Assembly: GCA_023653785.1 (NCBI GenBank)
Contig: JAMKCH010005424.1
Span: 1 to 64,000, forward strand
Direction: 5' to 3'
DNA length: 64,000 nt
Source: Ophioderma brevispina
Taxonomy: Eukaryota; Echinodermata; Ophiuroidea; Amphilepidida; Ophiodermatidae
The notes under the pieces are model-generated. The model had not been told where the DNA came from and did not search any database. It was given only the letters and a program-made list of their open reading frames with translations. The position numbers were made by a program, and so were the translations under genes. Positions 38,584 through 53,455 of this stretch are shown here, one piece after another (position 1 is the stretch's first letter; the number at the start of each line of letters is the position of its first letter).

Positions 38584-41500
38584 ACTTCTACTACTACCTA
38601 CTTACTACCTATATCCACTAATATAATAATTAGTCTGAAAGTGCTGTTGCCTATTGTTATCTTGGTGGCAGCTGGTCAAACGCACATTCCCATCATCAGC
38701 ACTAAGATTGCAGATGGGTGACGAGGCAATTTAAGATTAAACAATAATAGCACATTGTTTTGAAGAGCGCCCCCAATTTTCAAAAATTTGATATTTTTAC
38801 ACGGTTTGCATTGGTAACTGGCTCTAACCTATACCTGTGAATGGTTTAAAGCTCCAGAAACGTCTATATGTCCCAAACGAAGGAATTTTTGTGATTAGAA
38901 TAATTAATAGCCGGAAAATTGCACCATGTACCTATCTACGCCATCCATTAGTTGTTTATTGGTTCAGACAAGTCAAGTTAGAGTCCATTTCTTGAGGTGT
39001 CATTAATTCATCATGGACGGACATAAACGTATCATTCCAGCTCTGCCGTTAAGACAATCGGGTCCCAATTGCTAATTACAAAATCGTTCAATTTTATCGA
39101 ACACTATGCATTTTTGCACATTCTCGTTCACAAGAGTAGTTTCCCTGACAAATTACAACATAACTGCATGTGTAAAAAATATCAAATTTTTAAAATTGGG
39201 GGCACTCTTCAAAAAATGTGCTGTTATTGCCCAAGGACACAAACACAAATGCCAGGGGGCTCGAACTCGCGATTTCCAATGGTCTCAGGATCTCTAATGG
39301 TCTTTTTCGTTGCTCTTTTGTAATGAATCTCCAATCTAAAAGAGTTCTTACCATTCGGCCTTTCCATTTTTGGTAAAAAGACGTATTTAGTTTTTTATTC
39401 TTGAGTAGATACCTCCTATACTAAAGATGGGCCGTATTGCCTTACAGCGGACTATTACATGCAGTGTAATAACCTAGCTAATACACAGATGTGGTATCGC
39501 ATTGCAGTATACAGTGTGAGTCAATAAAACCCTACATTCAGGACAAGATTTTTCTTCAAGGTTAAACGTTATTTTTGGCTTGAAATGTTTGAATTTGGTT
39601 TTGTTTTTACAGGGATAAACAGGCTATCAAAAGATTTTTATTTGGTGTCTTTCGGACATTTTTGCGGAGAGACCTAAAACTTCTGTTTGGCCGATTTCAG
39701 CCATACAATGCGGAGAGACCGACACCGACGTATACCATAACATATTAGAGCAAAAGCAATTCACACATGCAATTTCAGATGGTAGCGATTTCTTCTCAAC
39801 AAAAACATATCAGCTTGAATAAAACGGTCTATTGTGTAACATAATTATAAGTAAAATATCTTCAACAAATTAAATTACCATTGTTCAATCATAGAGAGTC
39901 AGTTATTGAATATCAATCCTGCTCAGAGATTTTTGTTTGACATCTCTAAGTTAATTATTTTGCACAAATACAGTATACTCAGTGTCCATAAATTGCGAGA
40001 AGAACTTAAGCTGAAGTTTTCTGTAAATACATTGGAATTAAAACTTAAAAATTCAATATCGCACTGTTTTTTCAAGCGGAATACAAAACCTTCTAAACTT
40101 TCACTTTGGCTCCCACGTTTTTCCAAATCTTGCTGAACCAAAGTAAACTGTGGTCTTACACAGCTATCTTGACTTTATTTGGGAAATTGAGCATTTTTTT
40201 TTCTCAGCATTTTCTTTTGTAATCTCCGGGATATTAGTTTTATAATCCTTTAATTATTCTCCCACCTTCTATTGTTTAACAATACTTTGGTGTTAAATGT
40301 TTTTACTCAAATCACTGCTGAAGACCATGTTACTCTGTAAACGTTGTGTCTTTGTTTGGCTCAAAATCGGCCAAACAGGATTTTTAAGTTTCTCAGTAAA
40401 ATAGGCATAACTTCTTCCTCCAAAGTCCAAATGACACCAAATAAACGTTTTCTAAAAGTCTGTTTATCCCTCTTTATAACCAAAGCAAACATATGAGCAA
40501 TTATTTTAATTATTTTTTTATTCTGAATGTAGGGTTTTTATTGACTCACACTGTATTGCATTGAAGGTTAATTAAAAAAATCAAGATCTTTCTCTATTGT
40601 TTTGATTTCGGTATAAATTCCATGTTGTATAAAACTCATTATAGGACACAGCAAAGATATTGGATTGGTTTGCGAAGGCAGAGTTGATCCTATCAGCAAA
40701 AAAAAAAAAAAAAAAAAAGATGGCAACAAAGAATTATTAAAACCAAGTACATGATAATTATAATACAACAAATTGATCCCTTAATGAGTAGTATATTAAA
40801 AACATCAGCAGTCGCAGTACATATTGAAACAAAAAGAAAAGAGATTAAAAGTCAAATCTCCATTTTTTAAAATGAATTGACAGCTTATCACGTCTTTTTG
40901 CAATATGATATTCAGTTTCCCTGTTATTCTTAAGGAAGTTAACAAAACTCGCAAAATGGGGAATTTTGTTTTGAAATTTACAAACATAAACAAAATATTT
41001 CACGCACAAAAAAAGATACGTAATAAAATTGTCACCTTGGATGCCAAACATTTTTTCAAAGGGTGTACTAGCGAAGTTATTTTAATTATTTTTTTATTCT
41101 GAATGTAGGGTTTTTATTGACTCACACTGTATTGCATTGAAGGTTAATTAAAAAAAACAAGATCTTTCTCTATTGTTTTGATTTCGGTATAAATTCCATA
41201 TTGTATAAAACTCATTATAGGACACAGCAAAGATATTGGATTGGTTTGCGAAGGCAGAGTTGATCCTATCAGCATGATCAGTAACCCTTGGCCAGGCTTG
41301 CGTTGGATACAAGAAGGGTACAAACAAGACCTTTCATCTAAATCTCTCCTTCGCTACACTGACATTGAATATGGTGGTCTGGAAGTTACTGAGGATAACG
41401 GAATATTGGAATACACCGTAAGGTACGTATGTATCTATTTTATTGAACTGTATGTGTAGGTTATGTTTCATCCTACCAGGATTGCATTGCCAAGTTGTAA

Positions 41501-44500
41501 TATTCTCATAACAATAAGTGGTATATCGCTTTAATTTATAAATGTATTTTTTTTTGTATTTTTTTTTTTCACTTTTCAAAATCCACGGAGCGGACCCCTG
41601 CCTTGTGTTGGGGGGGGGGCGAATTATTATCACAGACGACATGAATCTTCACCTTTGTTGAAAAGGCACCACTGGCTTCCGGTGAAACAAACGATTTTTA
41701 CAAATTAAGGCTATATGTGTACAAAGCATATGGCGACTGAATGCCCGATTCATTTCGCTTGAACAATATTTGATATTTAAATTGCGTTATATGCAATTTG
41801 AAATGCACTTTAATGGTGCTTTCAATTTCGCTCTCAGTTGAATAATCATGAAATGAATTATATTAAATTGACCGGAAAACCTATATTATTATTATTATTA
41901 TTACTATGCTATCCCCTATGTTAGGGCGAAATTGGCTTTTGTTATTCACTCAGAACGCTCTTAGGGCGAAATATCGTTTCCGCCTAACGTATCCCTTTGC
42001 ATTGCGGATAATTCCGTTTTGGATAACAGACGATATGAATATTAATTTATGCAAACCAAGGATAATCCCTAGAATAACAAAGGATATGAATATTAATTAA
42101 TTTAAATAACATAATGAATAATTCAATGTCCCCCTATTCCACTGTTAGAGTTATTAGTATTATTATTATTATTATCAGGCCAGCGGTATTTGCCTCTGGT
42201 GTTCCGCCTCTACTTGAACATGTCAATGTGACAGATAGTTTTGGCGACGGTGTCAAATTCTCGGACGTGTCCGTTGAAACATCTATATCAAATAGTCGCA
42301 TAGCTGGAAGTCGGAGAATGGGACTTAGTATATCCACAGCTGGAACAGGAAGGATCCATGTAGAAGACAGTGAGCTAACAGAAAATGGGAGAGATGCAAT
42401 TGAATATGGTGGTAATGCATTTCCTGATGATAATCACCGCTACAAATTCTGTGGTTCGAACCGGAGTGTAGAGGATCATATTTACTTAGAATATACCACG
42501 GATGATCCATATGAATGCGTACAGGTAACAAACATAAAACAAACCATTGCTAGGACAATATCTCCAATCACAGTTGTCTTGAATTAGTGTTCTATGATGG
42601 AGAGTGCCATAAAGCCATCTGTCTATTGTGTTCTCTATTGTGTGCTGGACGCATCAATTGTTTCAACACTGTACCCAATAGCCTCGTTTATAAGGTCACG
42701 GTTTAGCACCTCTCAGATCAGTATATATATAGAAAAAACAAAACGTATGATGGAAAGATAACAGCAAAAAATCATTATGAGATAATGATTTTTGTTACAT
42801 GTTATGGTTTCACCAAGTCCTAGGTTCGCTAGAAATCCACTGCATTCAAGCCAACCTCTTCAATCTACAATTATATAATATTCAGGGCTGCCCTGAAACC
42901 TCGTAGATTAAAATCTACACATATGTGGTCGGAGTCGATAAATATCGCTCGTTAAACGAGAGGGACGGGTTCGATACCATGATACCATATACCACGGCCG
43001 GTAGTTCAAGGCTTTGAATTCTAATTGGTCTATGTTGCAGTGCAAAATATATTTATTAAAAATATGATCTTTGTCAAATGGTTTTCGTAGGCCTGGGTAG
43101 CACCTTAACCGTTACCAGCAAACGAGAATGCAGGTGACTTTGCCCACATCATTGATAATAATTATTAAAGCTTAATAAATTTCATTTACAGAATTCAGTG
43201 TACAGCCTATACATCTCACCATTGGAATTTTTAATCGTTTTATTCCTGCTCATTTTATAGGTTTTTTATTTCTTCACTGGGAACCACGTTAACTGCTTAT
43301 ATTTTATCTGGATCCGGAGGTTCGAGCTGCGGGTTTAAAATTTTGGGAAGGAACTACAACTGATGAGGTTATTAGCTTCTTTCGCGTTAAATACACTAGA
43401 ATGATAAAAAACAACAACAAATAGGCTTGATGGTTCTGGTGTAAGAGAAAACATTATTCAGCAGCTTCCAGCTGTTAATCACGGCTCAAAAAGGTACGGG
43501 CGTCTGCTAGAATGTTTAGGTTGTATACTAAAATTGTAAAACCTAATTTAGAGTGTAAACCCAAGGATTTAGGTGTAAACCCACGGACACCGTTGGAAGA
43601 GTTTGACGTTGAATGGACCATCGCCAGTCAGGAAGGGAAAAAAAATAAAAATCGAATCTGGTTACAAGAGACTTCAAACGGTGTGGGTGTCCGCTAGGTC
43701 AGACTTTTGTTTTTCAAAGAAAACGTGTGATGTATTCCATTGACAGTACAAAATGAAAAAAAATGCGAAAAATCTTAGCTTCCCGATAAAAAACAAGAAA
43801 AAATACCAGAACCCACCATTTTGATATTTTCTCGGCATTTTTTTGGTTGGCTTTCACTAAAATCTTTCAACATGGTGTGAACTATTATGAGGACAAGGAA
43901 TCATGTTATGCTAAAAATATAACATTAAAGTCTGACTCGAGATTTCGAAATATTATTTTTTGTGTAATATGGGAAAAATAAGTCAAACTGAAAATAAAGA
44001 TAGAAAACCTAAAATTGCACATTCCGAAATTTGAGAGAATCGGATTTTTGTTTTGCTACAGTAAACATCTACACCTGGCACAAAAAGTAATTCGGCATGT
44101 TTTTCGATCAGTATTGGTGCCAAAAAGTCAGACCATTTTGCAAGCTTTCCAAAAAGATACCATTTTGTTGCTGGTCTTGCTCGTTCATTAAACGTTCTCG
44201 CTTGTAAAAAAATATGCCACAAATGACCTGAGATAGAGCGCCCGAAGACGCAAACCCCCAAAACCAAAAGGTGAATTTTTGGGATTTTTCAATGGGCACT
44301 GTGTGGTCCAAACGCAATAATACGTGTGTATTGATTTCACAAAGAGGGGTTCGAGTGAATGAGCGAGAAAGCCACTTGCAATATGATAGTGGTACACCGT
44401 GTTCGTGTCCCCAGTACACTGGCATTGACATTGAAAAATCCAAAAAACTGCAACTTTTGTTTTGGGGTTTGTGTCTTTCGGGCGTCCTACTCATCCAGCC

Positions 44501-47500
44501 ATTTCTGCACGCTTTTTACAACGAGGTATTAATGAAAGAGAAAGACCTAGGCCAACAACATGTATATTTCGAAAACTTTGCAAAAATGGTTGACTTTGGC
44601 ACCAATTACTGATCGAAAAAACATTCCGAGATACTCTTTGTCTTGTTCCATTACTGTTTCATAACTATACATGTATACATTTTCAATGATTTATTTAAAA
44701 AAAAAAAATTTCCGGATCCGGAAGTTATAAGAAAAGTTGGATTTCTATATGAAGGAATTTCGATTTAAGCTTTAGCAATTCGCACAGAGATTAGGATATG
44801 GAACAAGGCCTAGTACATGCCAAAAAACACCGATTTTTTTGGAAATTGAGGGCGCCCTCCTCAGGAAATTCTCTGAGTCGGCCTTTAAATCATCTTAGCG
44901 GATATTTTAGCGGTCCTCGAGTCATTAAAGCAGCACTGGCGCAATTTTCAGAAAATATGAAAATTACGTCCATTTGCTCGCAAATATAGTCTAGCATGGA
45001 AGAAAGAGAATGTGTTTACACATAAAATAACATACCAAAAGAGATGCCAGATAGGGACAACAATAAGAGGCTAAAAGACCTCCAGGTAATTTTGTAGGCT
45101 AATTTTATGTTGCTGTAACTTAATTCAAAAACCGTGTCTAGTACAATGACCATGATGAATATCATTAGACTCGTATTACACTCGATATTAAAACCACAAA
45201 GGTCACCAGTAGACCAGGACAAACACGGTGCATGCCGTGAGAAATAACTTCTCGCGTGTGTTTGTTTTGTGTGTGTGTGTGTGGTTGTGTGTTTTGTGTG
45301 TGTGTGTTTACACGCATTTCGCGTTCGTCTGCTGAAAACGCCGGCGAAAATCGTTCTGTACCCATAAGCGCGCTGATTTGGACTGAATAATTTCAGGTCA
45401 GGACAAATGACATAAAAGCTTTATAACAGTTGCAAAATATCAAATTTGGAAAACTCTAGAGGACGCATTTTTCAAATGTGCCAGTTTATCTCTTAAACTC
45501 CATTGAGGCCAAAATAAATATAATCATTTATTTTCACTATCGGCTGGATTACGATATGAAACTGGCAAAATGTTCACATCTTTAACAAAATGGCGGGATA
45601 AACTACTCACATGCGTCGAGAACTTTATTGTTGACGGATCAACAATTCATCAAAATGGACTTGGAATGTCTTGGACGAGACATACGTTCACCTAGCCTAC
45701 AAAATACCCGATATGTACATAACCGCGGTAGTGGCATTACTATACCCGGGCATATGGGAAAATGTTCGTGAATGCGTGTAACTTTCAAAATAATACAGTT
45801 ATGGGAATTTATATTAACTTTGTACATCATAATTCTATGAATATTGGTTTGTGACAAAACACGACATTAACAGATAACGGAAACATCGCCGTGAGCGGTT
45901 AAGCCAATAGCTGTGGCGGACGATCATGTCATTTGGAAATGACCATCATGTACGTGCATGATCAGGTTAAACGGAGGACTAGACTTCTATGGCAGTGTAC
46001 CAGACACCACATCAGGATTATGACCAATACACAGTAATGCTTTGTTTCGAAGAACATTCACTGAAAATGGGAAACGTGCACTGGGTATGTCTGGATAGTC
46101 GATGAATGTTAACACAACCATTTGGCCATAATACAGGAACCGACGTCTTGTCACTAAAATACCTCCAACACCTTTCACTCCGGGCGGGTGTCTTCATCAA
46201 ATACAAAATAAACCACAATGGTGAAGAATGCTGCAGATTCCATTGTGCACTTTTACGGACAGGAAGCGACGTCTTTTGGGTTTAATGAATCGTCTTTCGA
46301 AGTAACGTACTTTCAATACAACACATGTGTCAACGCTTTAACCTCGAGTTCTACCCAAATATTTACGATGTTGATTCAACAGATACTTTTACTATCACAA
46401 GCAATAGCTTCAGTGATAATGTACCATATCCTTCGTTAGACAACATGGCTCATTTGCTTCCGGCTTCGGTTATTTCGTTAGACATAGAAGTTGTGTTCAC
46501 AGAAAATTTCATGGACAACCAACTCTTTCCATTACAGCTAGCCATACAAGGTGACAAATTAGGTACCCGTGTGAAAGCAGACCTCAATTGGTGGGGAACC
46601 GCAGATGAGAGCAAATTCAGGAATTAATTTGGGACCATATGGATAGATACGATTTTGCTACTGTTGACTACTTCCCATTTTTGTTGTCTGCCGATCTGAA
46701 CAATGTCATAAGCCCTAACGCAACAAGGTCTGCAATGCCATTCCGACGTGACAATTTAATCGGAGGGGTTGTAGACGGGAATGTCTCGCTCACGGATACA
46801 GGCATTAACTTCATTGTAGACCGAGATATCATTATACCGCACTCGGCAACGTTGTATATCGGTCCAGGCGTGACGTTGACTTTTTCTGACTTCTCGACAA
46901 TATACGTGCAAGGCATATTGATAGCTGATGGACAGTTTGATCAACAAGTATCGTTTAAATCTCATTATACTACGCCCGTTGATGACATAAAGCTGATCGG
47001 TGGAACATTTCCATGGGAAGGGCGGCTTGAGGTACTCACTGAAGGAGAGTGGCATTCTATTTGCGGCTATTACTGGACACAGGAAAACGCGCGCGTTGCT
47101 TGTCGACAAATGGGATATTTTGATGCAGAGGATCATTTTATTTCGAGTCAACAGGGTAGCGGACCGATATTAAACTCTCCAGTCCAGTGCATGGGGAATG
47201 AATTGCGTCTACTAGACTGCAGTCCGTATGAAGACGCAACTCTAACGTGCACATCTCATTCGAATGACGTCGGGATACGCTGCAAACGTCATGTTTGGGG
47301 AGGTTTCATTTTCCCTGCGAATGACGAAGTGAGTGAACTGCGTCATGTACATGTTGAAAACGCGGGCTATAAATATCAGTATGACACAAATAAAATCCAA
47401 AGTACAGAGGCAATAAATATTTATCTTCAACACCACGAACTGCATAACGTGGATATTATATCAGCATCTATTGCTATTAAAATGTTATACATGGACCCCT

Positions 47501-50500
47501 TCTTTCCAATTCGCCCAATTTCAAGTGTTTCAGTACGAGATATTACCTATCGCGTTTCTGAAATCTATTCAACTGGAATGTCTCTTGATAATTGGAATAT
47601 TTCTGAATACAGCAGAGGAGGAATATATGCCGCGTTGAAACCAGACACCTTCAAGTATAAAGAGCTGATCAAATTTATCGAACCCTCCAACAGAATATCT
47701 ACATGTTATGCAAACAAGACTCTCGATTTGAAAGATACGGTTATCTTATCGCCCCCATTGAGTGGATCTCAGGATTGCAATGGCGTTTTTGAAATCAGCA
47801 ACATAGACCCAGACGGCCGTGTTGGTGTATTCGTTTTGTATTCAGATTTTGCTGAAATCAGAATTGAAGAACATGGCAGAACTCTACTGGCTGTAGACGA
47901 TAAAACTCCACATGACAACTCCGTAGTTTCTAATGGATCTAGCATAACAATACGACACAAGTCAAGTCTCAACTACTATGACTATGAGTTTTACCTTCTC
48001 GTTAAAGGAGTTGATGGTAAGTTGTGTGCAAATCATTAAATTATGAGAGTTTGTGTAGTCTCACTATGAGTTACAATATGCTCATCCACCAAGGACACAG
48101 TTCAGTGGGTTGTAGTTGTACATACATTGACATGAACTGAGCTTGTGTGGTTTGGGTATCATATATCATACCCAAAAAACCAGGAGGTGTATTTTCTAAA
48201 TACATTGGTGAATTAAATCTACTGAACTGTGCCAAGGGAATTGAGATTTTACTAGCTCATAGTGTCTGCTGCAAGCAGAAAGGCACGTAGAGTAGTATGT
48301 CTGTCTGTGTATCTGTGTGTGACATAATCTGTGTGGCAAAAATGTTAACCCTACATATTGGACTCGTACTTTTTTTAACCATTGCTCAATTCACCTCATA
48401 CTCGGTCAAAAGAACCAATGGCCCAAATCTCCTATGTTGTTTTTTTTTAAACAAATCTGATAAAGCCCCCGAAAAATACCACACACAAACGAAAACAAAA
48501 TCCTTGTTTTAATTGTTTTGTTTTAATTGTTTTGTTTTTGTTTGTTTGTTGTTGGTTTTTTTTTTGAAAAGGATATGCGTGATGCAGTATTTGTACTTCA
48601 TTTTTGCTAGGTTTTTTTTTTCTGACTATTAAAACAGACAAAAAAAACCAAAAACAATCAAACTTTATTTTTGCAAGGCTACCGCCAGCGGCACTAGTCG
48701 TTTCGAGCTGACGTCGAAACGACGTTGTCTCTCGACAACAGGTCGACGGTTTTAATAAATTTACGTCAAAATGCAAATTGATCGAGTTTTAAGAACCGAC
48801 TCAATGCGATTTTGCATTTTCGACATAAAGAGTGTGTAAATTTTCTAAAACTCTCGAACGTTCTTTTCGACGTTCCAGCGTGATTGGCCCACTGGGGAGT
48901 TAGATCGGTGTAAGGAGGTCTGGCGACTGTTCATATATGCGCCGATATTTTATTACGTACAGTGTATAATGGTGTGTAATCTCTGCAAAAAATTTATGGG
49001 TGATTGGAATAGGGTCATTTATACTTAATCGACAGTTTTCTCTGTATGCTGAGAATTCCTATCTGGACATGTAGATTTATCTGCAACAAACCTTATAAAA
49101 AGGGCAGTGATTTGGCATATGAAGATAAATAATAAAAGCTAACCCTACACCCTCGATCATTTTAAATGTGTTCTGTAAATTTATGCAGATTACTGTCTCT
49201 TTGAATATTTGCATTATGGTGCTGAATTATTAGGTTACAAAGAGGAATCTAAGATTTGGATGCAGCAGTGTGGGCTTGCAAGGTAATTATGATATCGTCG
49301 CTGGGCTGGAAAAACCTCATATGTAACTCCAGAGGTCCACGCAAAACCTCATATGTAAAGTGGGGCCCGCAATGCAAAAACCCCTATGTGCATTTTTGGT
49401 CTAACATCGGGTCTAGCTTGATTTTCCATGCAAAATGATATTAATCATATGGCACTTTATTTCATAATCGGAGATAAATTAACTTTACCCCCTAATTATA
49501 GTTGGAAAGGAAACCTTTCTGGTGAATGTGCATTACAGTAAATTATTCAGTTTTTGGTGTCTCTCGAAATTGTTACATATGAGGTTTTTGTCATGTAACC
49601 GTTTTTACTACATGTGAGTTTTGCTCTTAAAGGTCTAAATGCACATATAGTTTTTTTCCCCTCCCAGCGACGATATACAACTTCATGTTTACTTGCTATA
49701 ATCTTATTAGGCCTAGGAATTTACTATCAAATGGTCAACTATTCATCGAGCAGCGCCTTTCACCCACCACAAAGCGCTCAACTTATGCCTCGCCGTCGCC
49801 GAGAAAACACACTATGATGGCCCCAAAGACAGCACTCTCAACAGTCGTTCAGAGCTGGTATCCAATTGCAGACCGAACATAACACAAATATAAACTATAC
49901 GCTCAGGATACTATGCCCGAGTTTCATTGATACCTACAAGATGGCATTGTTCCTGCCTATTTGGGCTACATGAATTCCTTTTTTCTAAGGACTCGATAAT
50001 TAAGTTTTTGTCCCAGGTGTCCACACAATTGCCATGTAACTTTATTTCATCTTTCTTTGAGCACTACAAGATGACATAGGTATTTCTAAGCAATTACGCA
50101 GTTTGATATTTTGTATATTTTGACCTCCGACCCCTTAACGATGGCTCACATAGCGGTGGTCACTGTGGACTCTTTTCATTTTCATGATGCCTACAAGATG
50201 GCTTAGCTATGGAATGTCAATTGACTTTTTTATATTTTACCCTAATGACCCCATTTTGGACCTTTTGACCCCGTATTGTGCATCACATAAGTAATAGAGC
50301 TTTTTCCAGTTGGTTCTTGGACACATTTGACCATAAATATCTTACTTTGTTTGAAGAGTTTAAGCGTTTTTTGCATATTATTAGCCAATTTTGCATATCT
50401 TGCACGTGCCTCTGGGGCCAATATTCTGTCCCATGATTCGTCCGCGACTTTATCCGCACTTTGCACTAGACATCAGCTACTCCGCGTGTACAATAAGATT

Positions 50501-52944
50501 AACTAACCCGCCGGACAAATCCTAATCAACTAATCAGTCATATTAAGGACAGTTTTCATTACATCAATCAATAAATATTGGGAGATGATATAAAACAATC
50601 AGTATTTTTTTTCAATTGAATTTCTCTACAAACGTTTAGCTTCTTAGGATAAAATGTGATGATATCCATTCCGCGACTCTGCAGTGCTTCGACCACCAGT
50701 GCCAGGGCACACCCGAGACCTGTGATTCTCTTCCTATGCGCCCTTAGCGCTCGCTTCTCAGGTCTCACCTGCAGTGGCGTAGCTATCATGTTTGGGGCCC
50801 CGTGGCAGACACCAACCGGGGCCTCTAGGTTAGCACGATTCACCGTGCTTCTTCACAGTGGTTGCGACTTTTGTATGGTCCTTCATCAATTTTCACCTTT
50901 TTTTTTATCGTTTTTCCTTTTTACCATTTGGCCCCTCTTATAACGCGAGCGGCCTATGTCAAAGCCACAAAGATAAAAGTATCGGCCAGATGCATTAGAA
51001 ATCGTGCTTCCCCGCAATCATCAAGACGAACACCCTTTTGATTAGGTAACAATGGAATCACGTAATTTAACAACTTAAAATGTTGCTAAAATTTTTTCCA
51101 GAACAAAGAACTGTTGTAAAAAAAACTTCACCTCTTAAATTATTTTTATGATATATTGTTGGGTCGTTTTCTTCTTCTTCGTCGCGATTTACCACCTTAT
51201 TCACATTGTTATCAATCCTAATGCCAATTTTAGATTCAAACTTCAAATCTGTTTCGAACGAACCTTGGACCAACCGATATCATTAACGCGTGGGTAATTT
51301 TAAATAAAAAAATGTTACTCATGATCCATCTGAATGAAAATTCATGAGCAAGAGTGCTTTACATAATGCCGGATGAGAGCCCCGCATCAACATCTTGAGA
51401 CATTTTTCAAATTCCTTGAAATACATATTAGAGATGACTCGCGCTCTCTCTTCCTCCAATCCTTATAGTCCCATCCACATTTCTGCAGAAACTATGTTAG
51501 ACATCTATGAAGATTTGATGATTTACTGTATTTGTCACAAGCGTTGATGTCCAAATATCTCTCGTGGTGGCGTTTTTGAAAATTTCCTTTTAAATCTATC
51601 TTTGAGCTTAGGTACTACCAGGCTGTAACCTGGATTTTTTTGGCAGTAACCATGAGGTTTTAGTTGTATGCCTCAATATTTTTTGATATTCTGTAGGTTA
51701 CTAACATTTTTTGCCATTGATGAAATGTCTGAATTCAATTAATATGTATGTAACAGAACTAATTTTCTTAATAACCAACTGTGCAACCAATATTTATGTA
51801 CTTAAATAATGCACTTTTACAATTGTACAATGTGTAAAGAAAAAAAAAACTAAGTGTTAGACTTCAACGCGACATGGTCCGATCGGTATTAGCCCCGTCC
51901 CAAATAATCCTCAAATTTTGATATTTGACAGACACTATATTTTTATCGTTTACCCTTTGAAATCTTGGGGCTAACGGATGTTTGGTTTGGATGTTATTAG
52001 GGAAAATGATTCCCCATTTTGGTCGATCAAATTAATTTCACAAAGATTTCTTGGATTACAAACTTCAACGTTTTTAGCTCTCACATCAAAACGGATCGAA
52101 ATATCGGCGCGAAACTTTACAATGGGTTTGAATTGAAGGTCATTCTATCAAGATTAAACTTTATTTTAAATCGGATCGTCCACCTTTAATATCTTTCAGG
52201 GCTGATGGCCATTGGGTCCCATACTGGAAAGACCGTGGGTCCCAAATTTAAGAGAAAAAATAAGTCTCTGGGCTCATAACACGTGCCACCAGAATCCACG
52301 CTTAACGAAATCATTCTTTATCCTTCAGGGCCCCCTCCCGGGCCAAGTTTCTTTCTCCAACCTCTAGTTTTTTTCTAGAACTTTCGGGGGCCCCAATGTC
52401 CTCATTATTTCTAGAAAAACTAGTGCTGGTCAGAATTTGCCATGGGTCAAATGGCAAGAATGGATCCAAAATTTTAAGTCCCAGAATACCATACCAAAAC
52501 CCACGCGGAAACCCATGACGAGGGTAACTGTAATCAATGTCATTAATAATTACTTTTGGTATCTAGGGCCCTGGTAAATGGCCACCAAAATTTTTAAATG
52601 CAGACTTGCACTACGTTGACATTCAGATAGGGCCTTCTCGCTTACCGGTATCTGCAGACTAGAAGGCCCCAGGATTAATAAATGCAAGCGTCACAGCATT
52701 TAATTCGGCCTTGTTTTGAATGGCAAATCTTCTCGTCTCCTCCCTCTCTCTCTCTGTCTACCTCTGTCTCTCTGTCTCTTTCTTTTTCTCTCTTCTCCTC
52801 CCCTCTCTTTTCTTTCGCAATCTCTTGGGTGGCCCTAACTCGCGTGGCCCGTGAACTTTGTCCACTCTGTCCCCTATGGTAGCTACGCCCCTGCTCATCT
52901 GGTTTCTTTATTATAGCATTTAATATATTAAATTATATCATCTA

Positions 52945-52993
<49 letters not shown>

Positions 52994-53419
52994 TAAACAT
53001 TTCTTACATTAATAATGATTTAATTCCGTTCAGAATGATGGTTCCGTGTTACTCGAACAATGTCGTCTCCTTATATTGCAGAGATTTTGAAAGACCGTAC
53101 CCAGTACTCCACTACTCCAAGTGGATATGGATAGATTTTCAACATCTACTTTCAATTGCTTAGCAAGGTACGCTATTGATCATCTTAATCTACAAAGGTT
53201 GTTTGTTTTTTTAATATATATGATCCTCAACATTAATCAGAGTTTTATATGAAATCCTTTATCCTCCTCCACGTAATTTTATCACAGCATCGTGAAATGC
53301 GATTTCACGGAGCTGTTTTACATGGAGTTATCGGAAACGCCAAATGACGACGGAGTTCGTGAAATAGCATGCGTAGTCAACCTACCATAATATTTGCACA
53401 CTTCCGCATGTAAGTGTTA

Positions 53420-53455
<36 letters not shown>

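Noticed and set aside
53086..53177. Possible exon after TATATTGCAG in the exact repeat (KDRTQYSTTPSGYG)
   Set aside because: The 48016 to 57490 junction already matches in phase, the frame is interrupted, and the segment belongs to a duplicated block.
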